64,000 nucleotides of DNA from Caldilineaceae bacterium (GTDB lineage: Bacteria > Chloroflexota > Anaerolineae > Caldilineales > Caldilineaceae): NCBI GenBank assembly GCA_022827195.1, contig JAJDTL010000024.1, positions 62,001 to 126,000 of the forward strand, given 5' to 3'. The translations under genes and the position numbers were made by a program. Position 1 is the stretch's first letter. Each line of letters begins with the position of its first letter. The notes below the pieces were generated by a model. That model saw nothing but the letters and a program-made list of their open reading frames with translations, made no database searches and was not told the origin of the DNA. This document shows, one piece after another, positions 45,727 through 54,882 of this stretch.

Positions 45727-47472
45727 TACCAGCCCAAGCTCCTGCGAGCGATCCCGCACCGCCTCGGTCAGCCCCGGCAGGAACTCGAGCCTGCCGCCGA
45801 CGTCCGTCGCCATGCGGTCGTACATCGCGGCCGATTCGTACATCGTGTATCCGGCCAACTGGTTGCTGCGATATGCGATCTCGATCTGGTCGGCCAGGCG
45901 GTCGCCGTCCTGGCGCGATATCCCCACCGGCAGGCTCAGGTGGCCGGGCACGCCGTGCGCGTTGATCTCGTCCAGCGTTTCCCGTATAAACTCGTCGGCG
46001 AGGATGCGTTCGGGCTGCCACTGGCGGCCGAAGAGTGTAACCTCGTCGACCAGCCCGTTCTCTAGCCAGCCGCGCCAGTGGAAGTTGATATGCCCCGGCC
46101 GCGAACGGGTGCGAGACGGCGCCGCGTCGGGGCGGAAGGACTCGATCTCGACGTGGTGGTGAAACGCCAGCCCGGCCGCGGTGAGGCGCTCGCGCGCGGC
46201 GCGCACGAACCGGTCGTAGAGGTCCCCGCGCAGGTCTGCCAGCAGCTGCGGGTCGTACGGCTCCACGTCCGGGTTGACGCCGTAGCGACGCTCGTATTCC
46301 TCACAGACCGGCCGGTTGAAGCCGTAAATCTCGGGCGAATCGGTCCACGAGCTGTGGCACGAGATGCGAATGTCGACGCCGTCCACACCGGCCGCGATGC
46401 AGTCGCTGACCCACTCCATCCAGTAGGCGCGTACCTCCGCTTCACCCTCGCACAACGAGCCTGAAAGGTGGCGGTTGCGACCCTTGGCAAAGGCAACGAC
46501 GCCGTCGGGCGCGTCGTCGGCGCGGCTGAGCCAGTTTTCAAAAGCGGCCTCACTGTTCGAGACGTCGAGGCGAACGGTTGCCGAGCCGAGCCCGGTGTCG
46601 TATTCGAGATCGCCGCTGCGGAAATCACGATTGATCCGCCAGATCGCCTTGTGGCTGGCGACGACGATCGGCAGCGGCTCGTCGTCGGGACCGAAGGCGC
46701 GTACCATCTCGACCGGGGTGTTGGCAAAGGTACCGTCGCGGTCCTGGAAGTTGGTCGTTACGGCGATGAACGGGTCGAGCAGATTGAGGCCGCTGATGTC
46801 GAGCACGCGCACCTCGTCGCCCGCGCTCGTGACCGGGTTGCCGTCGATTTCGACGACGTCGTGAGGGCAGGTGTCTACGCCTTCACTGAGATTGAAGTCC
46901 AGGTCCCGTTTGCGGTAGCCGTCATTGTTGTCGCTGGTCCAGATCTCCAGGTTTTCCTTCTTGATTCTGACCGAGGCCATGTCCTTTTGGCGCAGCTGGA
47001 TGCGGGTGACCGGCACGTTTTCGAGACCCACGGGAAGGTCGGCCTGGCGGACGCGCACCCGCATCTCCGGTCGTGCGAGCGTCCAGGACTCCACTCTGTA
47101 GATGCCCCCGATGCCGGGCAGCCCGGTCCAGCCGTTCTCCAACATAACCGACCGCGGGGTGGCGTGGCTGGGACCGTTCTCATATGGCTTGAGCACGCCG
47201 ATAAACTCCATGCCGCGTTCGTGCGCCATACGGCAGCCCGCCGCCATCGGATCGCCGAGATTGTCGAGCGTGCCGGTCGTTCCTCCGTCCGGCCTGTGCG
47301 CAATGAACCACGGCCAGTGACCCGGGCCGTAGTAGTTCCAGTAGACCCGGCGTACGCCCATCCAGTGCAGCCGGTCTATCAGCTGCGCGAGCAGGTCCTC
47401 AGTGAATGTGATTTCACTGCAGTCGTCGGGAAAGTCGACGAGCGTTGAGAGGAGAAATGGACGGTCGCTCAT
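45724..47472 (-). CDS. predicted large TIM-barrel glycoside-hydrolase-like protein
   Basis: 582 residues. The N-terminal TIM-barrel strand/helix pattern (LLAQLIDRLHWMGVRRVYWNYYGPGHW), HERGMEFIGVLKPYENG, and GVDGVDIRISCHS in the middle look like GH-type barrels with acidic residues at strand ends. A beta-rich insert (about 150-300) breaks the barrel. I cannot place it in a named family. It follows the OppC gene start region by 116 bp and precedes BNR protein 1, so a role in glycan breakdown is likely. Confidence 0.6.
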   Translation of the reverse strand: MSDRPFLLSTLVDFPDDCSEITFTEDLLAQLIDRLHWMGVRRVYWNYYGPGHWPWFIAHRPDGGTTGTLDNLGDPMAAGCRMAHERGMEFIGVLKPYENGPSHATPRSVMLENGWTGLPGIGGIYRVESWTLARPEMRVRVRQADLPVGLENVPVTRIQLRQKDMASVRIKKENLEIWTSDNNDGYRKRDLDFNLSEGVDTCPHDVVEIDGNPVTSAGDEVRVLDISGLNLLDPFIAVTTNFQDRDGTFANTPVEMVRAFGPDDEPLPIVVASHKAIWRINRDFRSGDLEYDTGLGSATVRLDVSNSEAAFENWLSRADDAPDGVVAFAKGRNRHLSGSLCEGEAEVRAYWMEWVSDCIAAGVDGVDIRISCHSSWTDSPEIYGFNRPVCEEYERRYGVNPDVEPYDPQLLADLRGDLYDRFVRAARERLTAAGLAFHHHVEIESFRPDAAPSRTRSRPGHINFHWRGWLENGLVDEVTLFGRQWQPERILADEFIRETLDEINAHGVPGHLSLPVGISRQDGDRLADQIEIAYRSNQLAGYTMYESAAMYDRMATDVGGRLEFLPGLTEAVRDRSQELGLV

Positions 47473-47588
47473 GGTGGGAATCTCTCCGGTTCAGTTCCTG
47501 TTTTCGGCAGTGGATCGAGGCTCTCTTTGATACCGTGCTGCCGTTGGTCGCAACGGTCTTGCTCTGTGCCAACCTTCTTGCCCTGCGG

Positions 47589-48494
47589 TCAGTCGAGCGT
47601 CATGCGAGGGTCGAAGGCGTCGCGCAGGCCGTCGCCGACGAAATTGATTGCCAGCACGGTAAACAGGATCGCGATACCGGGCGGCAGCCACATCCACCAG
47701 AAACGTTCGAGAATGTAGATCGACTGTGCCCCGGTGAGCATGTTGCCCCAGGACGGCGTCGGCGGCAGCACGCCCAGCCCGAGGAAGGAGAGGCCGGCCT
47801 CGGTCAGGATGGCCGACGCGACGCCGAAGGTCGCGGCCACCAGCAGCGGGGCCAGCACGTGCGGCAGGATGTGGCGGAACATAATACGCTGGTCTTCCAC
47901 ACCCAGGCAGCGCGCCGCCATGACAAAGTCCCACTCGCGCACCGACAGGATCTGGCCGCGCACGAGGCGCGCCGAACTGGGCCATCCCAACAGACCGATG
48001 ACTGCCATAACGTTCCAGATGTTCGGTCCAAGCACAGCCACCACGGTCATGATCAGGATGAGACCGGGAAAGACCATCATGACGTCGGTGAAGCGCATGA
48101 TGATCATGTCGACTGTGCCGCCGTAGTAGCCCGACAGCGTTCCTAATATGAGTGCGATGAGAACTGAGATCGAGACGGCGACAATGCCGACCGAAAGTGA
48201 GACTCGTCCGCCGTACAGGAGGCGCGCCCAGATGTCGCGGGCCGCCCCGTCCAACCCCAGGAGGTGCTCAGTTGTCGGCGCGTCGCGTGCCCGGCCCTCC
48301 TGCATGTCGGTCGGCGAATGGGGCGTAATCACGGGCGCCAGGGCAGCCAACGAGACGACGAGCAGGATGAAGGCCGCGCCGGCCAGGGCCATCTTGTGGC
48401 GGCGGAATCGCCGCCACGTGCGCGCGCGCGGGGTGGCGGTTGAGCTTCTGTGTTCTTCGAATAGATTGTCGGTAGCCGCCGCTTCTTTCGCCAT
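47589..48494 (-). CDS. peptide-type ABC transporter permease, OppC/DppC (second system)
   Basis: 301 residues from ATG 48494. TTEHLLGLDGAARDIWARLLYGGRVSLSVG is the OppC signature, with six membrane segments and the loop AARCLGVEDQRIMFRHILPHV. The open frame to 49220 upstream is a shadow of OppB. Partner of the permease at 48512, 17 bp away. No ATPases follow, unlike in the first system. Confidence 0.93.
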   Translation of the reverse strand: MAKEAAATDNLFEEHRSSTATPRARTWRRFRRHKMALAGAAFILLVVSLAALAPVITPHSPTDMQEGRARDAPTTEHLLGLDGAARDIWARLLYGGRVSLSVGIVAVSISVLIALILGTLSGYYGGTVDMIIMRFTDVMMVFPGLILIMTVVAVLGPNIWNVMAVIGLLGWPSSARLVRGQILSVREWDFVMAARCLGVEDQRIMFRHILPHVLAPLLVAATFGVASAILTEAGLSFLGLGVLPPTPSWGNMLTGAQSIYILERFWWMWLPPGIAILFTVLAINFVGDGLRDAFDPRMTLD

Positions 48495-48511
48495 CGACGG
48501 GCACTCTCCCT

Positions 48512-49474
48512 CTAGTCGTAGCGGATGCGCGGGTCGGCCCACGCGTAGGACAGATCGGCTGCCAGGTTGCTCAGCAGCACCAGGATCGCGGTCATCAGCA
48601 CGCCCCCCATCAGCAGAGGATAGTCCCGCATCCCGGTCGCGTCGACCATGATCTTGCCGATGCCGGGATAGTTGAAGACTGTCTCGATCAGGACCGCGCC
48701 GCCGAAGATGCTCGGCATACGCAGTCCCACAATGGTGATGATCGGCAGCAGCGCGTTGCGCAGACCGTGCCGGATTACGACCAGGTAGTAGGCAAGGCCC
48801 TTGGCGCGCGCAGTCGTCATGTAGTCCTGGTGCATCACCTCCAGCAGGCTGGCGCGCGTATAGCGCATCAGGCTTCCGGTCGTTTCGTAGGCCAGCGCCA
48901 GCCCCGGCAGGATGATGTGGGCGAGGCGATTGCCGATGGTCGGTTCCGCGCCCGGCGTCGTGACACCGCCGGTCGGCAGCAGGTCCAGCCTGATCGCCAC
49001 CGCGTAGATCAGCAGCAGCGCGAAGAAGAAGCCGGGTACGGCGACGCCGGTGAACGCGACCGTCGTCAGCACGTTGTCGATCAGCGAATAGGGTTTCAGC
49101 GCCGACACGATCCCCAATAGCATACCGGCTACGGTCGAGACCACCAGCGCCAGCGCCATGATCGGAATGCTGAGACCCAGCGCACGCAACATGACGCTGA
49201 CGACCGGCGTGTTGAACCATATCGAGTAGCCCAGGTTGCCCTGCAGCGCCTTCCCCAGCCAGATCAGGTAGCGCACCGGCACCGGCTTGTTCAACCCCAG
49301 CGCCTCGCGTCGAATCTCCATCTCTTCCGGCGTCATCTCACGCAACTCTTCGGGGTTGATCATGGCCGAGACCGGATCCCCTGGGGCCAGGGCGTAGATC
49401 GTGTAGTTGATGATCGAAACGCCGAACATCAGCGGGATGATCAGGAGTATACGGCGCAGAACGTATTGGGACAT
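48512..49474 (-). CDS. peptide-type ABC transporter permease, OppB/DppB (second system)
   Basis: 320 residues. MSQYVLRRILLIIPLMFGVSIINYTIYALAPGDPV is a classical OppB start. The cytoplasmic loop MTTARAKGLAYYLVVIRHGLRNALLPI and the late NLAADLSYAWADPRIRYD are typical. It follows the binding protein by 103 bp, in the gene order binding protein, OppB, OppC. Confidence 0.94.
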   Translation of the reverse strand: MSQYVLRRILLIIPLMFGVSIINYTIYALAPGDPVSAMINPEELREMTPEEMEIRREALGLNKPVPVRYLIWLGKALQGNLGYSIWFNTPVVSVMLRALGLSIPIMALALVVSTVAGMLLGIVSALKPYSLIDNVLTTVAFTGVAVPGFFFALLLIYAVAIRLDLLPTGGVTTPGAEPTIGNRLAHIILPGLALAYETTGSLMRYTRASLLEVMHQDYMTTARAKGLAYYLVVIRHGLRNALLPIITIVGLRMPSIFGGAVLIETVFNYPGIGKIMVDATGMRDYPLLMGGVLMTAILVLLSNLAADLSYAWADPRIRYD

Positions 49475-49577
49475 CCGATTCTACCTGTCTTTCGATTTGG
49501 AGTTGGAGCTGTGCGCACAGACGCCGCGCCCCCGCGGCTCGATCTCCCCGGGGGCGCGGCGGCCATGCGTTGCTGAC

Positions 49578-51284
49578 TTAAGACTCCACGTAGACGTTCA
49601 CCCAGTCGATCCAGTCGGTGCGCGGGCCGTAGACCGGCACCACGTTGCCGCTCTTGACGGCGTTGTTGACGATGTGGATGCCGGGCAGCTGGCTGATCAC
49701 GCCGTGCCGTTGGAACTCGGCCAGGAACTCCTGCAGCCGCAGCACGGCCTGCTTGATCTCCTCCTCGTCCTCCATGACCAGGATCTCGTTGATCATCTCG
49801 ATCCCCTCGGTCGTGTCGGGCCCGAAGCGTTCGTAGCTGAGCGCCGGGATGAAGGAGCCGGGCGTCACGCCCCAGCCGTAGCCGCTGAACTGCGTGTCGT
49901 AATCATACGGCGGGTTGCTGACCACGTTGCTGAACTCCGCGCCCAGGATCTGGTATTCGGTCTGCACGCCCACGTCGGCAAACATCTCGCTGCACATCGC
50001 CAGCAGCGGCTCCCAGGTCGGGCTGATCGACTGCACCGCGTAGCGTAGCTTGTAGTCAAAGTCCCAGCCGCCCTCCTCCAGCAGCTGCCGCGCCAATTCC
50101 GGGTTGTACTCGTACCATTTGGCGCAGTCGGGGCTGATTCCGTAGTCGGCATACTGCACCGGCGCGTACAGCGGCGGCACCGTGTCGAAGAAGAAGTCCT
50201 TGGCGATCCGTTCGCGGTCGAGCGCCAGGCTCAGGCCCTGCCGCACCCGCATGTCCGCCAGCTCGTAGCGGAACTGCCAGTAGAATACGACCGCGCTCGG
50301 GCCGTGGTTGAGCACCACGTGAAGGTGGTCCATCGCCTTGAAGCGCTCATACTCCGACTGCGGCGTGCGGATACCGATGTGGCACTCCCCCTTCTCCAGC
50401 GCCGCCGCCATCGCCAGATGGTCGGTGTAAGGCACGAAGACCAGCTTGTCCAGCTGCGGCGTGCCGCCCCAGTATTCGTCGAACGGCTCGTACTCGACGA
50501 CCTGGTCGGGAATGAAGTTTGTGACCCGGTACGGGCCCGTCCCGGTTCCCTGCTTGAGGGCGTATTCGGTGCTCTTCAGCCCCTGCTGCCCCTGCTCGTC
50601 GACCGCCCACTGCTCCTCCGGGATCGCGCCCAGCAGATGCTTGGGCATGATTGGATGGCTCAGCAACCGCTCCAGGAAGGCCGCACGGAACGGCTTCTTC
50701 AACTCGAAGACAAATGTGTGGTCATCGGGAGCGGAGACGCCCGACACCTCGTCCGCCTCGCCCAGCGAGAACTCCTCCAGGCCGACAACCATGTCCTTCA
50801 GGTTGCGCACCCCGTTCCACCTTAACACGTTGGGATGGCCCGTCAGCCGCCCGATGGTGAACAGCACGTCGTCCGACGAGAAAGGCTCGCCGTCGTGCCA
50901 CTTCACGTCCTTGCGCAGGTGGAAGATCGCCTTGTTGCCGTCGAACTCCCAGCTTTCCGCCAGCTCGGGCAGCCAGGTCGTGTAGTCGGCGGTAATGTTG
51001 ACGAGGCAGTTGTGCGTCAGGCCGATCAGGTAGTAGCGGCGGTTGCCGGCGTTGTGCTCCATCGCCAGCAGGTTCTGGTAGCTGGTCTTCTGCGGGTAAC
51101 CGAAGACCAGGGTGCCGCCCTTGCGCATCGGCATGTCGTCGGCACCCTCGTCCGCTGCGGGCGCGGTGCCGGTAGCAGGCGCCGCCGCCGGCGCACAGGC
51201 TGCCAGCACGCCGCCGGCTGCGGCCAGCGCCGCCCCCTTCAGGAAGTTGCGGCGTGTAACGTTGTGTTCGTCCAAGCGTTGCAT
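49578..51284 (-). CDS. solute-binding protein, family 5 (Tat lipoprotein)
   Basis: 568 residues; ATG with AGGAGG upstream. Twin-arginine motif RRNFLK and lipobox Cys30 (VLAAC). Family 5 features: GTLVFGYPQ near the mature start, AIFHLRKDVKWHDGEPFSSDDVLFTIGRLT, and MRVRQGLSLALDRERIAKDFF. Binding subunit of the second Opp-type system. The sialidase-like gene upstream suggests a glycan ligand, but a peptide ligand cannot be excluded. Confidence 0.92.
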   Translation of the reverse strand: MQRLDEHNVTRRNFLKGAALAAAGGVLAACAPAAAPATGTAPAADEGADDMPMRKGGTLVFGYPQKTSYQNLLAMEHNAGNRRYYLIGLTHNCLVNITADYTTWLPELAESWEFDGNKAIFHLRKDVKWHDGEPFSSDDVLFTIGRLTGHPNVLRWNGVRNLKDMVVGLEEFSLGEADEVSGVSAPDDHTFVFELKKPFRAAFLERLLSHPIMPKHLLGAIPEEQWAVDEQGQQGLKSTEYALKQGTGTGPYRVTNFIPDQVVEYEPFDEYWGGTPQLDKLVFVPYTDHLAMAAALEKGECHIGIRTPQSEYERFKAMDHLHVVLNHGPSAVVFYWQFRYELADMRVRQGLSLALDRERIAKDFFFDTVPPLYAPVQYADYGISPDCAKWYEYNPELARQLLEEGGWDFDYKLRYAVQSISPTWEPLLAMCSEMFADVGVQTEYQILGAEFSNVVSNPPYDYDTQFSGYGWGVTPGSFIPALSYERFGPDTTEGIEMINEILVMEDEEEIKQAVLRLQEFLAEFQRHGVISQLPGIHIVNNAVKSGNVVPVYGPRTDWIDWVNVYVES

Positions 51285-51450
51285 GGTCTTTCCTCCTGAG
51301 TTCTACTGTGATTGCCGTGATACCTCTGTCGAACTGACTCCATCACGCGAAACAGGTGAGTCCTTGAAAGAAAGAATGGCTGCGGCTTCCAACCGCTTCA
51401 GGGCATCCTTTCATCTGCATGTTCCGCTCTGGGCGTAATCCTCCTCCTTT

Positions 51451-51469
51451 CCGAGAACCGGTCTCTCGG
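51451..51469 (-). other. intercistronic hairpin before the second Opp binding-protein gene
   Basis: CCGAGA (51451-51456) pairs with TCTCGG (51464-51469) with a 7-base loop. On the - strand it lies after BNR protein 2 and is followed by AAAGGAGGAGG with no start codon at proper distance. No T-run. Confidence 0.3.
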
Positions 51470-51500
51470 CGCTGTCCGGCGATAGCCTGCGGCCGGTCTT

Positions 51501-52751
51501 CTACTGGCGTTCGATATCGATCTCCAGGATGTAGATTCGTTCCCGCTCGTTCGGGATCATGCTGTCCGGTGGCAGCGCAAAGGTGGGATAGCGCTGCAGG
51601 ATGCGGCTGCGTACCTCGGCGTCGGTCGGCACCGGCATCCAGCCGTACGGGATGCGGTCGTAGACCATCAGCAGGCGGCCCGGCTCCACCTCAAGAATCG
51701 ATGTGTAGGAAGTGGTCTGGTCGGGCTGGTCGAAGTCGTGGTGAACGGAACGGTACTGCTCACGCGTGATCGGCTCGAGTCCGTACTTGCCCGGGCTGAT
51801 CTGGTGGGCGGAATCCATCTCGGCGTTGTGGTGGGCCATCACGTCGAAGGGCTCCCAATGTTCGCCGCGCCGGTCGGTCGACAGCCACAGGAAGAGGCCG
51901 GGACGCCCGGTCGACAGCGCCAGCACGCCGTTGCTCATGCGCATGATGTCGGGCAGAACGCTCCACGCCGGCAGCCGGTCGATCGGCGTCCATGTCTTGC
52001 CCTCGTCGCTCGAATAGGTGCGCGCCAGCAGCTGATCCCGTCCCCCGCCCATGCGGCCGACGCACATAAGGTCGCCGTCCTCCAGCCGCACCAGCGAGGA
52101 CTCGCAGAAGCCCTCGCGCGCGCCCGCGCCCGCCTCCGCCCCGCAGACCGTCGAAAGATAGTGCCACGTGCGCCCCTCGTCCTCGGAGACCGTCACCACC
52201 GTGCTGTAACGTTCGTCGCCGTCGAAGGTCATGTAGGAGGTGCTCATCAAGCGCCCGGGTTCAAGTTCGATCGTGTCTCGGAACGGCGACAGTTGCGCCC
52301 AGCGCGTCCGGCTCTGCACAGCATGCGGCTTGACGTCGCGCGGCAGCCCCTCGATTCGTGTGCCCCACAGCTCGACCGTGTAGCGCTGCCCGCCCTGCTC
52401 GAAGCGGCCGTAGTGGCCGACAAAGCTACGCCACTGGCCGGGCGGGTCCGGTTTGAAGGGCTGGTTGGGGCCGGCCAGGGTGCCGTCAGGCAGCGATATG
52501 TCCAGCCGTCCGCTCAGCCCGGTGACATCGCAGTGCCGCGCCCAAGTGGCCCCATTGTCGCTGGAGAGCGAGATTCCAGTGACGTTGACAAGGTTCTCGT
52601 TCGAGTCCGGGTTGAGGCTGTAGCCGATCATCAGTTCGCCAGATGAGAAACGGCGAATGGCGGGATACCAGCAAAACCCGACCCCTTCGGCCACGACGCG
52701 CGGCGTCCCCGCCGTGAACTGTAGGCCTTCCAGACTGTATTCCTGTGCCAT
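51501..52751 (-). CDS. sialidase-like BNR/Asp-box protein 2
   Basis: 416 residues from ATG 52751, just inside the repeat field; an upstream ATG in the same frame would read through the repeats and is rejected. Three Asp boxes are seen: SSDNGATW, SEDEGRTW and SSDEGKTW. No signal peptide. Like BNR 1 and 3 it belongs to the sialidase/neuraminidase superfamily fold; true sialidase activity is unproven. It is first of the run towards the second Opp system. Confidence 0.8.
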   Translation of the reverse strand: MAQEYSLEGLQFTAGTPRVVAEGVGFCWYPAIRRFSSGELMIGYSLNPDSNENLVNVTGISLSSDNGATWARHCDVTGLSGRLDISLPDGTLAGPNQPFKPDPPGQWRSFVGHYGRFEQGGQRYTVELWGTRIEGLPRDVKPHAVQSRTRWAQLSPFRDTIELEPGRLMSTSYMTFDGDERYSTVVTVSEDEGRTWHYLSTVCGAEAGAGAREGFCESSLVRLEDGDLMCVGRMGGGRDQLLARTYSSDEGKTWTPIDRLPAWSVLPDIMRMSNGVLALSTGRPGLFLWLSTDRRGEHWEPFDVMAHHNAEMDSAHQISPGKYGLEPITREQYRSVHHDFDQPDQTTSYTSILEVEPGRLLMVYDRIPYGWMPVPTDAEVRSRILQRYPTFALPPDSMIPNERERIYILEIDIERQ

Positions 52752-52756
52752 GTCGA

Positions 52757-53095
52757 GACCCCCGTGATTCGTGAATCGTGATTCGTGAATCGACCACCTA
52801 TAAACCAGCTGAATCTTCACAAGGATGCCAAGAGTCCAGAGCAATCACAACCCGAACCCCCGTGAATCGTGAATCGACCACCTACAAACTAGCTGCTTCA
52901 GCACAAAAGTGCTATAAGTCAAGAGTAATCAAAATTCAACCCCCGGTGAATCGTGAATCGAAAACCGGCACCTAGGCTCCGCAAGTACGACAGCTTGCCG
53001 CATTTCAAGCCTTTCGCCGGCCAATTCTGGTCGACGCCTTGGCCGTTGCCTTTCGAATCACGAATCACGATTCACGAATCACTGCCGTTCAATGG
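52757..53095. repeat. field of GTGAATC heptad repeats, left of the four-helix-bundle gene
   Basis: Heptads GTGAATC or GTGATTC occur at 52763-52795, 52862-52878 and 52945-52961, and in inverse form (CGAATCAC, CGATTCAC) at 53055-53083. Two units of about 90 bp, each starting CCCCCGTGAATCGTGAATCGACCACCTA-like (about 52758 and 52857), share many bases in their bodies and read as diverged tandem copies. No gene lies in the stretch. Confidence 0.75.
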
Positions 53096-53105
53096 AGGAT
53101 CCCCC

Positions 53106-53462
53106 ATGCTCCACAAAGACCTGGACGTCTGGCAGAAAGCTATGCTGGCTGCCAAAAAGACTTACAGCATCGCTCCACAACTACCGCGCGAAGAAACCTA
53201 TGGCATACGCTCACAACTCACCCGTGCCTGCTTATCGGTCCCTTGCAACATCGCCGAGGGCATGGCCCGCGAAACTTCAGCCGACAGGGCACACTTCCTC
53301 ACCATCGCCCGCGGATCAGTCGCCGAAGCCAACACTCTGTTCGAAATCTGCGACGACCTCGACTGGCTGCCCAAAGACAAGACCTCCGAAATCCTCAGTC
53401 TACTCGACGACGTAGGCAAGATGCTCACAGCTATGCTCCGCCGCTACCGAAAGAAGCCGTGA
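53106..53462 (+). CDS. four-helix-bundle protein (23S rRNA intervening-sequence protein / Avd-like)
   Basis: 118 residues from ATG 53106, with GGAGG about 8 bases upstream; the frame is open further left only through the repeats. Family signatures: DLDVWQKAM at the start, YGIRSQLTRACLSVPCNIAEGMAR in the middle, FLTIARGSVAEANT, and LDDVGKMLTAMLR at the end. Relatives are encoded in 23S rRNA intervening sequences or, as Avd, next to diversity-generating retroelements. No reverse transcriptase or rRNA is here. It is the only + strand gene in the block 7516-56517 and is framed by heptad repeats on both sides, which suggests that it moved in with them. Confidence 0.88.
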   Translation: MLHKDLDVWQKAMLAAKKTYSIAPQLPREETYGIRSQLTRACLSVPCNIAEGMARETSADRAHFLTIARGSVAEANTLFEICDDLDWLPKDKTSEILSLLDDVGKMLTAMLRRYRKKP

Positions 53463-53597
53463 ATCGTGAATCGTGAATCGAAAACCGCGCAAAGTGCGGC
53501 AGATTGTCCTGTTCGAGAGCCAATCCCCAACCAACGCCCCATCCCCTCAAACGCGGCTGCAGTCCGAGTCACGAATCACGAATCACGGCCGTTCACT
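53458..53597. repeat. GTGAATC heptad repeats, right of the four-helix-bundle gene
   Basis: GTGAATCGTGAATCGTGAATCGAAAACCG starts at about 53459 at the stop codon. The inverse form GAGTCACGAATCACGAATCACGGCCGTTCA ends near 53597. The pair bounds about 130 bp, similar to the unit at 52945-53091 that also starts GTGAATCGTGAATCGAAAACCG and ends near CCGTTCA. The same CGAATCACGGCCGTTC string occurs at 37146-37160. Confidence 0.7.
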
Positions 53598-54882
53598 GTT
53601 CGCCCCTCACGTGCCTTTCCAGCTGGGCCAGAGTTGAATTCTCGGTCGTCGGGTCCTGGCCCCCGTAGAACCAGGACAGCGGCAGGACCTTTAGCCGGTG
53701 GCCGCGCGACTGCTCGCCGGCAATGTCGCGAATAAAGTGGTTGTACTGGATCAGGACCCGGTCTTCGGCCACCAGCACCGCCGGATAGGACCACATGCCG
53801 TATCCTTCCGGCAGGGGCTTGACGGAATCGAAGTCGCACACAACGCCACCACCCGGCGCGCCGTAGGCCCCCTCCGGGCGGACCGGATAGAGTGGGCCGG
53901 GTTCGACATGGGTCTCTTCGTGTATAGATTCCAGGTTCTGGAAGTATTCCCAGATTCCGCCCCCATTTCGGCTAATTGCGGTCGACAGTCGCGTGCGGAT
54001 CAGGCCGCGCTTGATCTCCTGCTCGCTCTGCTGCGTCCAGACAACAAGCAGGTGCCCCGTTCCGGGAAACTTGCGAATCTGGGCCGGTGCCTGCGTGCCC
54101 GCCAGCTGCGTCGGTTCCGGGCGCGTCCAGGTGGTGCCGTCGTCCTCCGACCAGGCCTGGTACATCCGCCCCAGCCGCGAGCGCAGAATCATCAGCAGCT
54201 TGCCGGGCGCATACTCCACGAGCGTCGGTTCATTGGTCAGCTCCCAGCGCCCGCCGTGCTCCATGATAATCAGCAGTTCGCCGTCGCTGTTCTTCTGCCA
54301 GGTCTCGCCTTCGTCATCGCTGTAGATGACATAGCTTGCGGTGAAGTGGGGGTCGTAGAAATGCGCGCTGGTCGAAACGAAGACGCCGTCGACATAGCCG
54401 CCGGGAAAGGGTGCGCCCGCCTGGTGGAATCCGCCCTGGCCGATGCCGAAATAGACCGGCAGGAGGATGCGGCCCGACTGGGTGCGGATCATCGTGTCGT
54501 TGAGCGCGTGCGCCGCCAGCATCCAGTGGTTCATCAGCGTCAACGCCGACCAGGTGCGGCCCTCGTCCTCCGAACGCCGGAATACCATCTGCGACTCGTA
54601 GATGCGCTCCGTCCCGGGACGCGTGCGCTTGGTCGCCATGCCGATGCCGCCGCCCGAAAGCGGCACCAGCGAGGCGTTTGTGAGCGTGAGCGGGTCGCCG
54701 TTTTCGTCCAGCCCCGTGTAGGGCTCGCTCCAGGTGACGCCCCCGTCAGAGCTGACAGTGAACTCTGTGCCGTTGGTGAAGAGGATACGCCCGCCTTCAA
54801 GGGCCAGAAATGCGTTGCCTCGGAACTGTCCGTCGTGGAAGGCCAGCATCTCTTCAGGTCGCGTCATCGGCACGTTGCTCAC
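53593..54882 (-). CDS. sialidase-like BNR/Asp-box protein 3
   Basis: 429 residues; GTG start at 54882 with AAGGGAGG about 5 bases upstream. Four Asp boxes: SSDGGVTW, SEDEGRTW, SDDEGETW and SEDDGTTW. No signal peptide. The C-terminal end reaches into the right repeat unit (its stop is at 53593). It is a distinct paralogue of BNR 1 and 2. Sialidase-fold propeller; substrate unknown. Confidence 0.82.
   Translation of the reverse strand: MSNVPMTRPEEMLAFHDGQFRGNAFLALEGGRILFTNGTEFTVSSDGGVTWSEPYTGLDENGDPLTLTNASLVPLSGGGIGMATKRTRPGTERIYESQMVFRRSEDEGRTWSALTLMNHWMLAAHALNDTMIRTQSGRILLPVYFGIGQGGFHQAGAPFPGGYVDGVFVSTSAHFYDPHFTASYVIYSDDEGETWQKNSDGELLIIMEHGGRWELTNEPTLVEYAPGKLLMILRSRLGRMYQAWSEDDGTTWTRPEPTQLAGTQAPAQIRKFPGTGHLLVVWTQQSEQEIKRGLIRTRLSTAISRNGGGIWEYFQNLESIHEETHVEPGPLYPVRPEGAYGAPGGGVVCDFDSVKPLPEGYGMWSYPAVLVAEDRVLIQYNHFIRDIAGEQSRGHRLKVLPLSWFYGGQDPTTENSTLAQLERHVRGEQ

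Noticed and set aside
45662-46021. N-terminal extension of BNR protein 1
   Set aside because: It overlaps the end of the 45724 gene in another frame; ATG 45661 has a good ribosome site and normal length.
48495-49220. N-terminal extension of the OppC frame at 47589
   Set aside because: It is a shadow of OppB; the OppC signature begins soon after ATG 48494.
52953-53105. Upstream extension of the four-helix-bundle ORF
   Set aside because: The added residues translate the heptad repeats (ESRITIHES), and the ATG at 53106 has GGAGG at correct distance.
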